Positions 1-6,190 are shown, counted from the stretch's first letter. The stretch is 7,766 nucleotides of DNA from Legionella genomosp. 1 (GCA_945865355.1 CAMBDN010000115.1:1-7766); one strand, 5' to 3'. Program-made: numbers and translations. The notes: a model not told the origin generated them from the sequence alone.

Positions 1-1199
1 TGCGTTTTTGTTGCGCCTATTTTTTCAAGTCGCTCAAGCTGCCCTTCTTGCTGCCTGAGTAGATTTTGATGCGATTTTAAGAGCTTATCATAGACCTCAT
101 TTTTGTCAGCAAACTGCACTTTTAGCTCAGAAAGCTCTCGTTCAGTATCAGATATTCTCGATACTGCTTCATGAAAGCTTTTTGACTTATCCGACAGAAA
201 CACATCAAGCTTTGTAAGATAGGCGGCTCTTGTCGCTTTATCGGTTATCATCAGTGCCGACAAATCAACAACCGTTCCTTGTAAAGTTTGTTGTATAACT
301 TGAAGTTCTTTCAAGTCACTCAAAGCCGCAGCTAATTTTTCTTCAGAAGACGCATAAGCTTTCGCCGTTTCATCCATCTTTTCTTTTGTTTCTTTCAAGT
401 CCACAACAAGAGCAGCAAATTTTTCCTCGGTACCTGCCAATTTTTTCTCCGTTATTTTTAACTGCTTAATTGTTTGTTCTTGTTCTTGAATAATGGTTTT
501 TTGTTCTTGCTGTAACTCTTTTAATTTAATAACGATCTTTTTTTGCGCCTCATCATGACCCTCTAGCCCTTTAATTTGCGCTTCCAATTTTTTTATTTCT
601 TTACCAAGCGTTACTTCTTGCTGCTTTAATTGTTTGAGCACCTTTTCTTGATTTTGACTTGTTAACTCTAATTTTTTTATTAGTTTTTCAAGAGTAACAA
701 CTTCTGATTTCAGCGATACAACTTGGTGTGATAAATCTTTGCAATGACCTTTAAGATGACTCATTTGTTCAGTTAGTTTTTTAACTTGTATTTTCAACTT
801 TTCTGTTTGGGTCGCCAAAAAAACGCATTGTTTTTCAACAATATTTCCGAGGGAGATCACTTGCCGTTTCAATTGCATTTTTAGCATATAATTTTCGTGA
901 TGGTTTTCTAGCACTTGAAGGCTAGTATAGGTCGTTAGTGCCGAACCCAAAAGATAGGGATTGAGCAATAAAACGCCAACAGATCCCAAACCAACACTTA
1001 TCGTATATTTAAACATACGTAAAACGGTTCTTGAATATTCATACTTAGATAATAAACGATTCAAAAAACTGGGCTCGACGTCAAAATCTTGTAACGTTCC
1101 ACTCACGGCTGTTTTAATCTCTTTGATTAATTGTTGTGTTTCTTTGGGAAGGGCTGGTTTTTTTTTTAAGACAGGGGAAGGTTTTGCAAGATTGGTCAT
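1..1199 (-). CDS. Coiled-coil protein with N-terminal membrane segment (5' part; runs off the left edge)
   Basis: On the minus strand an uninterrupted frame of 399 codons starts with ATG at 1199-1197 and is still open at base 1, so the C-terminus is missing. GGAG at 1211-1208, 8 nt upstream of the ATG, is a good ribosome binding site and fixes the start. The product opens with a basic, proline-rich stretch (residues 1-20, with KKK at 12-14). A hydrophobic segment follows at about 64-92, probably one membrane helix or a short hairpin. From about residue 103 to the end it is Lys/Glu/Gln/Leu-rich with heptad spacing, a long coiled coil. Residues 257-273 and 285-300 are a near-duplicate four heptads apart. 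No enzymatic motif is visible. I do not recognise the family. Long coiled-coil proteins are common among Legionella/Coxiella secreted effectors, but also among structural and SMC-like proteins, and the missing C-terminus prevents a choice. That it is a real gene is nearly certain; its function is unknown. Confidence 0.9.
   Translation of the reverse strand, partial: MTNLAKPSPVLKKKPALPKETQQLIKEIKTAVSGTLQDFDVEPSFLNRLLSKYEYSRTVLRMFKYTISVGLGSVGVLLLNPYLLGSALTTYTSLQVLENHHENYMLKMQLKRQVISLGNIVEKQCVFLATQTEKLKIQVKKLTEQMSHLKGHCKDLSHQVVSLKSEVVTLEKLIKKLELTSQNQEKVLKQLKQQEVTLGKEIKKLEAQIKGLEGHDEAQKKIVIKLKELQQEQKTIIQEQEQTIKQLKITEKKLAGTEEKFAALVVDLKETKEKMDETAKAYASSEEKLAAALSDLKELQVIQQTLQGTVVDLSALMITDKATRAAYLTKLDVFLSDKSKSFHEAVSRISDTERELSELKVQFADKNEVYDKLLKSHQNLLRQQEGQLERLEKIGATKT
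1158..1167. repeat. A10/T10 homopolymer tract early in the coiled-coil gene
   Basis: Ten consecutive T on the plus strand read as A10 on the coding strand, covering the end of codon 11 and all of codons 12-14 (Leu-Lys-Lys-Lys). Tracts of this length are prone to polymerase slippage, so expression could vary by frameshifting here. No evidence of that is visible beyond the tract itself. Confidence 0.6.
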
Positions 1200-1384
1200 T
1201 TTAAATACTCCATATTTTCCATTAAGAGAACAGCATTGAGTGACTCACCTTCGACAAGTTACTCAAACAAAGTTGGTCTTTTTCCTAGATATAAAACGGA
1301 AAAAATATTACCATGATGTTTTAATGCAGGCAATAGTGAGTCTATCTTGCTCGTTAAAATGACGCTTCGAGCCATTGAAATCAT
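1196..1384 (-). pseudogene. Small unknown reading frame broken by an in-frame TAA
   Basis: Reading leftward from ATG at 1384-1382, 41 codons run to a TAA at 1261-1259. The same frame then continues for 20 more codons to a TGA at 1198-1196, which overlaps the ATG of the coiled-coil gene as ATGA. Both halves have a protein-like composition: the first contains SLLPALKHHGNIFSVLYLG and ends GKRPTLFE, the second reads LVEGESLNAVLLMENMEYLK. One base change, such as CAA to TAA, would explain the interruption. The frame also stays open upstream of the ATG as far as 1429, and the ATG has no clear Shine-Dalgarno sequence, so the original start may lie further up. I do not recognise the protein. Alternatives are a functional 41-residue peptide, or chance. 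The ATGA coupling to the next gene argues that the full frame was once translated as a unit with it. Confidence 0.4.
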
Positions 1385-1473
1385 AGTTCTTGTTAGAGGT
1401 TTACATTTTTTTTGACTTAATTGGTAAAACTAATATCAATGTCCGAAGTGCTTACTTAGTATGCGTTTTTATT

Positions 1474-1491
1474 GTAAACACACATGTTTAC
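1474..1491. promoter_or_regulatory. Perfect 7-bp inverted repeat, operator candidate
   Basis: GTAAACA (1474-1480) and TGTTTAC (1485-1491) are perfect reverse complements separated by CACA. This is the usual shape of a dimeric repressor site and it lies in the divergent intergenic region. Its right arm overlaps the next inverted repeat. The cognate regulator is not encoded in the window. Confidence 0.4.
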
Positions 1492-1511
1492 CCACAGAAT
1501 TTGTGGATAAA
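1487..1511. promoter_or_regulatory. Pair of inverted DnaA-box-like sites
   Basis: TTTACCCACA (1487-1496) and TGTGGATAAA (1502-1511) are inverted with a 5-nt spacer and pair at 9 of 10 positions. The right arm read on the minus strand contains TTATCCACA (1510-1502), identical to the strong E. coli DnaA box. The left arm contains TTACCCACA, one mismatch away. It may be a DnaA-controlled operator or simply a palindromic repressor site. Nothing else in the window suggests a replication origin. Confidence 0.4.
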
Positions 1512-1560
1512 AATTATGAATTAAAATGTTCGCTTCTATTCCTCTTCAATGGGAAATTTA

Positions 1561-1629
1561 ATGTGGTTTAAATACTATCAGTTGCGACCAGTCCTGGTTG
1601 TTTTTCTGAGTGGTATAGTTATTAGCTGA
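1561..1629 (+). CDS. Possible 22-residue membrane peptide
   Basis: ATG at 1561 is preceded by GGGA (1551-1554) with 6 nt of spacing and opens a 22-codon frame. The peptide has an aromatic, basic start (MWFKYYQLRP) followed by a hydrophobic run (VLVVFLSGIVIS), the profile of a single-pass small membrane protein or the remnant of a signal segment. An in-frame ATG at 1549 would add four residues but has no ribosome binding site. It lies about 130 bp upstream of the exporter operon. A frame this short is easily a chance event, and the putative operon promoter overlaps it, so support is weak. Confidence 0.22.
   Translation: MWFKYYQLRPVLVVFLSGIVIS
1587..1598. promoter_or_regulatory. Small palindrome ACCAG-TC-CTGGT upstream of the -10 candidate
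   Basis: Five-base arms with a 2-nt spacer form a perfect inverted repeat centred about 20 bp upstream of the extended -10 at 1611-1619. The position would suit a repressor or activator site for the exporter operon. The arms are short and overlap the possible 22-codon frame, so this is tentative. Confidence 0.25.
1611..1619 (+). promoter_or_regulatory. Extended -10 promoter candidate for the exporter operon
   Basis: TGGTATAGT fits the TGn-TATAAT extended -10 pattern, with 5 of 6 matches in the hexamer. A start of transcription near 1626 would give a leader of about 130 nt before the ATG at 1758. There is no good -35 at 16-18 bp, which extended -10 promoters can tolerate. Confidence 0.33.
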
Positions 1630-1757
1630 TGCACTGAATAATGTTCTTAATACGTATAGCCTGTCTGCTTTCCTCTTGAATGCATATTGATTTGTTAATA
1701 TGCTGTAGGATTATGTGCTTAACCAATCGTTTTCCTATTATATTCAAGGCTCAATCC

Positions 1758-2588
1758 ATGCGTAAAATCGCGTTTTTAGTGGTTATATTTCTTCTTTGTT
1801 CCTGTAAGGAAAGTCCCCCACGATATAACGGCTATATTGAGGCAGATTTAACCTATCTTTCCAGTAATTTTCCAGGAAAACTTGCCGAATTGGTGGTTCG
1901 ACGCGGTGAAGCGGTACAGAAAAACCAGCTTCTATTTAAGCTAGAACAAACAAATGAATATTATGCTGTGGCGATCAGTGAATCTACTAAAAAAAATCTG
2001 CTATCTCAGCGAAACGAAATTATTAGCCAAATTCAATATGCCGAAACGAATTATCGTCGAACGCAAAAAATGAAAGGAAATGACGTCGCTAGTCAAAATG
2101 ATCTCGATGTTGCCAAAAAGGATCTTGATGTTTTAAATGAACAGCTTAAGGCAATCGATTTTCAGATTAAAAGTAGTCAAGCCGATATAGCATTAAAAAA
2201 TTGGCAAGTGGAAAGAAAAGAAAGTCATGCTACTGATAATGGAATCATATTTGACACTTATTTTACCAAGGGTGAATATGTACAAGCAGGTCAACCCGTT
2301 CTGGCATTAATAACCAAGCCCAATATTAAAGTTATTTTTTTCGTCCCTGAAAATCAGCTTAGCAAGATCTTATTAAATACAAAAATAAACATATCAAGCG
2401 ATGGAACCCAACAATCCATGGCGGGAACAATAAGGTACATCGCAAATAGAGCACAATACACGTCGCCACTTATTTTTTCACGTGAAGAGCGAAAGAATTT
2501 AGTCTTTCGGGTAGAGGCAGGAATTGATAGCCCTGATCTTGATAAGATTCATCTTGGACAACCCGTATCGTTGGACGTTGTAGGATGA
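1758..2588 (+). CDS. HlyD/YbhG-type periplasmic adaptor lipoprotein of an ABC exporter
   Basis: This is a membrane fusion protein linking an inner-membrane ABC exporter to an outer-membrane channel. I start it at 1758 (276 aa) because AAGG at 1746-1749 lies 8 nt upstream and the N-terminus becomes a clean signal peptide: MRK, a hydrophobic core (residues 4-13), then L-C-S-C with Cys16 as the probable lipidated residue. An in-frame ATG at 1680 would put 26 unlikely residues ahead of that signal and has no ribosome binding site. Residues about 24-64 form the first half of the biotinyl-lipoyl-like domain (GYIEAD, then PGKLAELVVRRGEAVQKNQLL). About 65-155 form the alpha-helical hairpin. About 156-190 form the second lipoyl half (NGIIFDTYFTKGEYVQAGQP). 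The remaining residues form the beta-barrel, with SREERKNLVFRVEA at 241-254. The stop overlaps the ATPase start as ATGA. The family assignment is firm; the substrate is unknown. Confidence 0.92.
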   Translation: MRKIAFLVVIFLLCSCKESPPRYNGYIEADLTYLSSNFPGKLAELVVRRGEAVQKNQLLFKLEQTNEYYAVAISESTKKNLLSQRNEIISQIQYAETNYRRTQKMKGNDVASQNDLDVAKKDLDVLNEQLKAIDFQIKSSQADIALKNWQVERKESHATDNGIIFDTYFTKGEYVQAGQPVLALITKPNIKVIFFVPENQLSKILLNTKINISSDGTQQSMAGTIRYIANRAQYTSPLIFSREERKNLVFRVEAGIDSPDLDKIHLGQPVSLDVVG

Positions 2589-3487
2589 GTGAGCTTGCCA
2601 TTGACCTTCAGGGAATAACGAAAGTATTTGATGATAAAACAGTCGTAGACAATGTTACCCTTAAAGTAAGACGAGGGGCTATCTTTGGTTTTCTGGGGTC
2701 TAATGGTAGCGGTAAAACAACCATGATTCGTATGATTTGCGGCCTCTTAACGCCTACCCAAGGGAAGGGGAACTGCCTTGGATATGACATCAAGACTCAA
2801 AGTGCTGATATAAAAAAGAAAATCGGCTACATGCCGCAAAAATTTAGCCTATACCAGGGCTTAACCGTTTATCAAAATTTACAATTTATTGCTGATATAT
2901 ATCAAATTAATGACAGTAAGCAGGCAATTGAACACGTTTTAATCGATCTTGAGCTTATCCCTTATAAGAATGTTAAGGCAGGTGATTTATCGGGTGGCTG
3001 GAAACAACGTTTAGCCCTTGCTTGTTGCATATTGCACAAGCCAGAGTTGTTATTTCTTGATGAGCCGACAGCGGGAGTTGATCCCAAAGCACGTAAGGAT
3101 TTTTGGAATTATCTGCATAAAATCTCAAGAAGAGATGGAACAACAATTTTAGTCACGACGCATTATATGGATGAGGCCGAAAAGTGCACTGATTTGGCTT
3201 ATATATCTTTAGGTGAACTTTTATATTCGGGTTTGACTAAAAATTTGATGCCGTTTTCGAAGGTCAAGGCATATCTTATCGATACAACGAATCAATCGCT
3301 GGAGAATTTAACCGAAGTTATCAGTCATTCATATCCGGAATTGTTAGTGTCTGTGGTCAACAATGATTTACGCGTATCATCTGCTAATCATGACCTTTTG
3401 ATGACACTCATCCATGACCCTAAAAATTATACAATGAAAGAGGTATCGCCGAGTTTTGAAGAAGTATTTATTGGATTGATGAAATAA
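2585..3487 (+). CDS. ABC-2 type exporter ATP-binding protein
   Basis: This 300-residue cytoplasmic ATPase drives the exporter by ATP binding and hydrolysis as a dimer on the permease. All catalytic motifs are present: Walker A GSNGSGKTT at 38-46 (Lys44), Q-loop Gln85 in YMPQ, signature LSGGW at 135-139, Walker B LLFLDE at 155-160 (Asp159, catalytic Glu160), D-loop around GVD at 164-166, and H-loop His193. The signature ends in Trp instead of the commoner Gln, followed by KQRLALACC. I associate this form with the YbhF-like drug-exporter branch. A C-terminal tail of about 80 residues, ending EVSPSFEEVFIGLMK, matches the usual end of this branch. There is one nucleotide-binding domain, whereas E. 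coli YbhF and RbbA are longer. It overlaps the adaptor gene upstream by 4 bases and the permease downstream by 1 base, so translational coupling is likely. Confidence 0.97.
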   Translation: MSELAIDLQGITKVFDDKTVVDNVTLKVRRGAIFGFLGSNGSGKTTMIRMICGLLTPTQGKGNCLGYDIKTQSADIKKKIGYMPQKFSLYQGLTVYQNLQFIADIYQINDSKQAIEHVLIDLELIPYKNVKAGDLSGGWKQRLALACCILHKPELLFLDEPTAGVDPKARKDFWNYLHKISRRDGTTILVTTHYMDEAEKCTDLAYISLGELLYSGLTKNLMPFSKVKAYLIDTTNQSLENLTEVISHSYPELLVSVVNNDLRVSSANHDLLMTLIHDPKNYTMKEVSPSFEEVFIGLMK

Positions 3488-4629
3488 TGAGATTAGCAAT
3501 GTCTTTGGTTCGCATTAAGGGCTTAATTCGCAAGGAAATTTTTCTGATTGCTCACGATCGTGGGACCATTGCGATGCTTGTTATTCTACCCATCATGCTA
3601 TTAATAGTCTTTGGATTCGCCATTAATATGGATCCAAAAAATCTTCCTACAGCTATTATCAACTACGATCCGAGTCCTTTAACACGTAACTTTATCACCA
3701 ATCTACAGACGTCTAACTATTTCAATATTTTGGACACATCAAACGATATTCAAACCGTTAAACAAAAGCTGAGCTCGGGTGAGTTAAGTTTTGCTATGCT
3801 GATTCCAGCGGATTTTACACGGAAGTATATTCGCGGAGAAAATCCTCAGTTAATGGTTGAGTTGGATGGTTCTGATCCAGGAAGTAGTGCCAGTGCATTT
3901 GGGAACGTATTGCCGATTTTAAATTTGGCAATTGATCAATTTAGTAAACAGGGTCTTGCTGAAAGCACTCCAAATACGCTCAAGCGCTCGGTTAATTTGA
4001 CCATGCACCGACTTTATAATGAAGCGAATATCAGCTCTTACAATATTATACCTGGTTTGATAGGGGTGTTATTAACTTTAACAATGGTGATGCTAACGTC
4101 CACAGCCATTACTTCTGAATTAGAGTCTGGAACCATGGAGGTGCTGTTGAGCACGCCATTATTACCTACAGAGATTATATTAGGTAAAGTGATACCTTAT
4201 ATTGTATTGGGATATTTACAACTTACGAGCATACTTATTTTTGGCAAACTACTCATTCATATCCCCATACAGGGCAGCATCTTATTGCTTTACCTCGCAG
4301 CAGCGCCGTTTATTGTTGCTAATTTAATGGTTGGAATGATATTTTCTACCCTTGCTAAAACACCGATGCAAGCGATGCAGCTCAGTGTGTTTTATCAATT
4401 ACCTTCGATGTTTTTATCCGGATATTTATTTTCATTTTATGGAATGCCAAAGTGGGCACAGATGTTTGGTTATTGTTTACCCATGACCTACTTCACCCGA
4501 ATAACCCGTGGAATTCTGTTAAAAGGGAATGAACTGATGCAGATAACACCTAATATTTTACCCATTTGTCTCATTGCTTTTTTCTTAATTATATTGACCG
4601 GAAGGGTATTTAGAACAACCCTTGATTAA
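3487..4629 (+). CDS. ABC-2 family exporter permease (YbhR/YbhS/YhhJ-like)
   Basis: This 380-residue inner-membrane subunit forms the export pathway. Its topology is typical of the ABC-2 fold: a cytoplasmic N-terminus with RIKGLIRKE, TM1 at about 27-47, a large periplasmic domain at about 50-185, then TM2 (187-208), TM3 (234-256), TM4 (264-288), TM5 (298-318) and TM6 (354-374). The hallmark cytoplasmic segment between TM2 and TM3 is present at 211-238, with ELESGTMEVLLSTPLLPTEI then ILGKVIPY; this is the coupling region to the ATPase. The ATG shares its first base with the TAA of the ATPase gene, and the nearest GGA is 11 nt upstream, so initiation probably depends on coupling. Met5 at 3499 is a less likely start. 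Only one permease gene is present, so it would act as a homodimer, unlike E. coli ybhS/ybhR, where two different permeases pair. Confidence 0.95.
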   Translation: MRLAMSLVRIKGLIRKEIFLIAHDRGTIAMLVILPIMLLIVFGFAINMDPKNLPTAIINYDPSPLTRNFITNLQTSNYFNILDTSNDIQTVKQKLSSGELSFAMLIPADFTRKYIRGENPQLMVELDGSDPGSSASAFGNVLPILNLAIDQFSKQGLAESTPNTLKRSVNLTMHRLYNEANISSYNIIPGLIGVLLTLTMVMLTSTAITSELESGTMEVLLSTPLLPTEIILGKVIPYIVLGYLQLTSILIFGKLLIHIPIQGSILLLYLAAAPFIVANLMVGMIFSTLAKTPMQAMQLSVFYQLPSMFLSGYLFSFYGMPKWAQMFGYCLPMTYFTRITRGILLKGNELMQITPNILPICLIAFFLIILTGRVFRTTLD

Positions 4630-4650
4630 CCACATTTTTTAGGTTGCAAC

Positions 4651-6099
4651 ATGGCTAACAAGTTACGTATTTCGAAGATTGGTTTATGTCTAATTAGTCT
4701 CATGTTCGTTGGCTGTAAAACAGTCCCTGCACCTAGATTACAAGATTTATCTACACCAAAAAAGACAAGGAGCGGGCTCAAGATAAACGATAATTTACGG
4801 GATTTCAGCCACGACAAATGGTGGGAGAGGATGCATGATCCTGTTTTAAATCGATTAATGAAAGAAGCGCTCATCAACAATAATCAGCTTAATGTTGCTC
4901 AAGCGAATATTTTTCAAGCACAAGCAAAATTAAAAGAAGCCCAATTCGCTTGGATACCCACGTTCAGTGCTTCAGGAAATGGCTTTCTTGGTAGAACATG
5001 GGACAGTCATTTTACGCCGCAAGGAGCTTTAGCTCAAAGTTCTGCGCTATCCAAGTTGGGGACTATCCATTTTCAAGGACTATTTAGTGGGTTTGTACCA
5101 AGCTATTCTCTGAATATATTAGAAAATATAAATTTGAATAAACGCGCGAAAGCTTCGCTGGACATGCAAAGGGCGGTTTATAATGCCACTAGACTAAGCA
5201 TCATCAGTCAAATTAGTGGTGCTTATTTCATGTTAATTGGGCAGCGAACTCAGCTACATGAACAATCGCAATTGATTACTGATCTGAAAAAATCGCATCA
5301 GCTAGAATTGATTCGGTTTAAAGATGGGGCTAGTGATTTAGTAACAGTGACTAATCTTGAACAGCAAATTACTTCGAGTCAGGCTAGTATTTCGGCAATA
5401 GAAAATAGTATCTCACAAATTGAAAATGCAATTCAGCTGTTGATCAATCGTAACCCTGGGCCAATTTTGACCCATAGAAATATAAATACGCTCTCTGTAA
5501 AAGGGCTTATCCCCGCAAACCTGCCATCAGCCGTATTAAAAAATCGACCCGACGTAATTATCGCTGAAGACGATTTAAAAATAGCAGGCGCTAACGTTGG
5601 CATTGCCTACTCAAGTTTTTTCCCCGCAATCTCTTTAACAGGATTATTGGGTAGAACCTCTGTTGATTTATCCAATTTATTAAAGCTCCATACGGGCTTA
5701 GCCCTTGTTCAAGCAGGCCTGTCATTACCAATATTTAATGGCGTTGCTTATGAACAAATCAATGAGGCGAAAGCAGGTTACTCTGCGGCTTATTTTTCTT
5801 ATGCACAAACTATTCGCGCTGTGTTTGCTGATGTGAACAATAGCCTGACCAATCAACAAAAAATGAATGAAGCCTTTGTGTATCAATTAAAATCATATCG
5901 TGCGGCAAAAAGAGCCTATAACCTTGCTTTATCAAGTTATGAGGCTGGTGCAAAGGATTATAGGGTTGTGGCTAATGCGCAATTAAATGTTGATCAGGCC
6001 AAGCTCAACCTTACCTTAGCGAAGATGCAGCAATTAGACAGCATTGTAGAGGTTTATCAAGCACTGGCTGGTGGGTATCAAACAAATATAGATGGTTGA
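4651..6099 (+). CDS. NodT/OprM-type outer-membrane efflux lipoprotein (TolC-like channel)
   Basis: This is an outer-membrane factor that would trimerise into a beta-barrel plus periplasmic alpha-barrel and complete the export path. AGG at 4641-4643, 7 nt upstream, supports the ATG. The signal peptide ends in F-V-G-C with Cys22 as the lipidation site and Lys23 at +2, compatible with outer-membrane sorting. Both OEP repeats are present. The first includes KWWERMHDPVLNRLMKEAL (57-75) and the helix at 78-99. The second includes LPSAVLKNRPDVIIAEDDL (291-309) and FFPAISLTGLLG (323-334), close to the family consensus LPS-LL-RRPDI-AE and FP-ISLT. The length of 482 aa is normal. At 151-163 the region usually carrying a Trp-x-x-Asp-x-x-Gly motif reads SYSLNILENINLN, a divergent form. 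The gene lies 21 bp after the permease and is surely in the same operon. Confidence 0.96.
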   Translation: MANKLRISKIGLCLISLMFVGCKTVPAPRLQDLSTPKKTRSGLKINDNLRDFSHDKWWERMHDPVLNRLMKEALINNNQLNVAQANIFQAQAKLKEAQFAWIPTFSASGNGFLGRTWDSHFTPQGALAQSSALSKLGTIHFQGLFSGFVPSYSLNILENINLNKRAKASLDMQRAVYNATRLSIISQISGAYFMLIGQRTQLHEQSQLITDLKKSHQLELIRFKDGASDLVTVTNLEQQITSSQASISAIENSISQIENAIQLLINRNPGPILTHRNINTLSVKGLIPANLPSAVLKNRPDVIIAEDDLKIAGANVGIAYSSFFPAISLTGLLGRTSVDLSNLLKLHTGLALVQAGLSLPIFNGVAYEQINEAKAGYSAAYFSYAQTIRAVFADVNNSLTNQQKMNEAFVYQLKSYRAAKRAYNLALSSYEAGAKDYRVVANAQLNVDQAKLNLTLAKMQQLDSIVEVYQALAGGYQTNIDG

Positions 6100-6147
6100 A
6101 TTGTAAGTATAAATAATTTGTTTGGATCCACCATGGTTTTTGCTTTA

Positions 6148-6170
6148 ATTTAGGCTATATTTACCTAAAT
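6148..6170. promoter_or_regulatory. Palindrome flanking a putative -10 box upstream of the L,D-transpeptidase gene
   Basis: ATTTAGG (6148-6154) and CCTAAAT (6164-6170) are perfect 7-bp arms around a 9-nt centre that contains TATATT (6156-6161), a plausible -10 hexamer. A protein bound here would block RNA polymerase. By memory, the 19-bp core at 6150-6168 matches the DtxR/IdeR box consensus at 14 of 19 positions, mostly in the arms. There is no good -35 at standard spacing, so the promoter itself is uncertain. Confidence 0.38.
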
Positions 6171-6190
6171 AGGAGCAATAAGAATAATAC

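Larger units (their letters stand above)
1385..1560. other. Divergent intergenic control region
   Basis: This stretch separates the leftward genes from the rightward exporter operon. I see no convincing reading frame in it except the upstream-open part of the leftward small frame, which runs to 1429. It holds the overlapping inverted repeats at 1474-1511. A TTGACT at 1412-1417 resembles a -35 box, but there is no well-spaced -10 for it. Leftward and rightward promoters are expected here, but none can be assigned with confidence. Confidence 0.5.

Noticed and set aside
961..1239. Plus-strand 92-codon frame opposite the coiled-coil gene
   Set aside because: It lies antisense to the well-supported minus-strand gene with a good ribosome binding site. 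Its protein has no recognisable features and its Phe/Lys runs come from the A10/T10 tract.
1237..1247. Palindrome TGAGTGACTCA
   Set aside because: It is short, within the decayed small frame, and has no further symmetry; likely chance.
1361..1417. Plus-strand short frame starting ATGACGCTTCGAGCC
   Set aside because: It has 18 codons and no ribosome binding site, and lies antisense to the better-supported leftward small frame.
1412..1439. TTGACT plus TAATAT or TATCAA as a sigma-70 promoter
   Set aside because: The TAATAT is only 13 bp away and the 16-bp option matches poorly, so I did not call a promoter.
1474..1511. Replication origin
   Set aside because: There are only two DnaA-box-like sites, with no dnaA, dnaN, gidA or plasmid rep gene nearby and no repeated iterons.
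2608..2793. Minus-strand 61-codon frame inside the ABC ATPase gene
   Set aside because: It is antisense to the Walker A region, where all ATPase motifs are intact, so it is a shadow frame.
4626..4880. Minus-strand 84-codon frame over the start of the channel gene
   Set aside because: It is antisense to the signal peptide and first OEP motif of a clear outer-membrane lipoprotein.
6121..6146. Terminator after the exporter operon around GGATCCACCATGGTTTTT
   Set aside because: The possible stem is only 3 bp or needs a zero-length loop, so it is not a credible hairpin despite the following T run.
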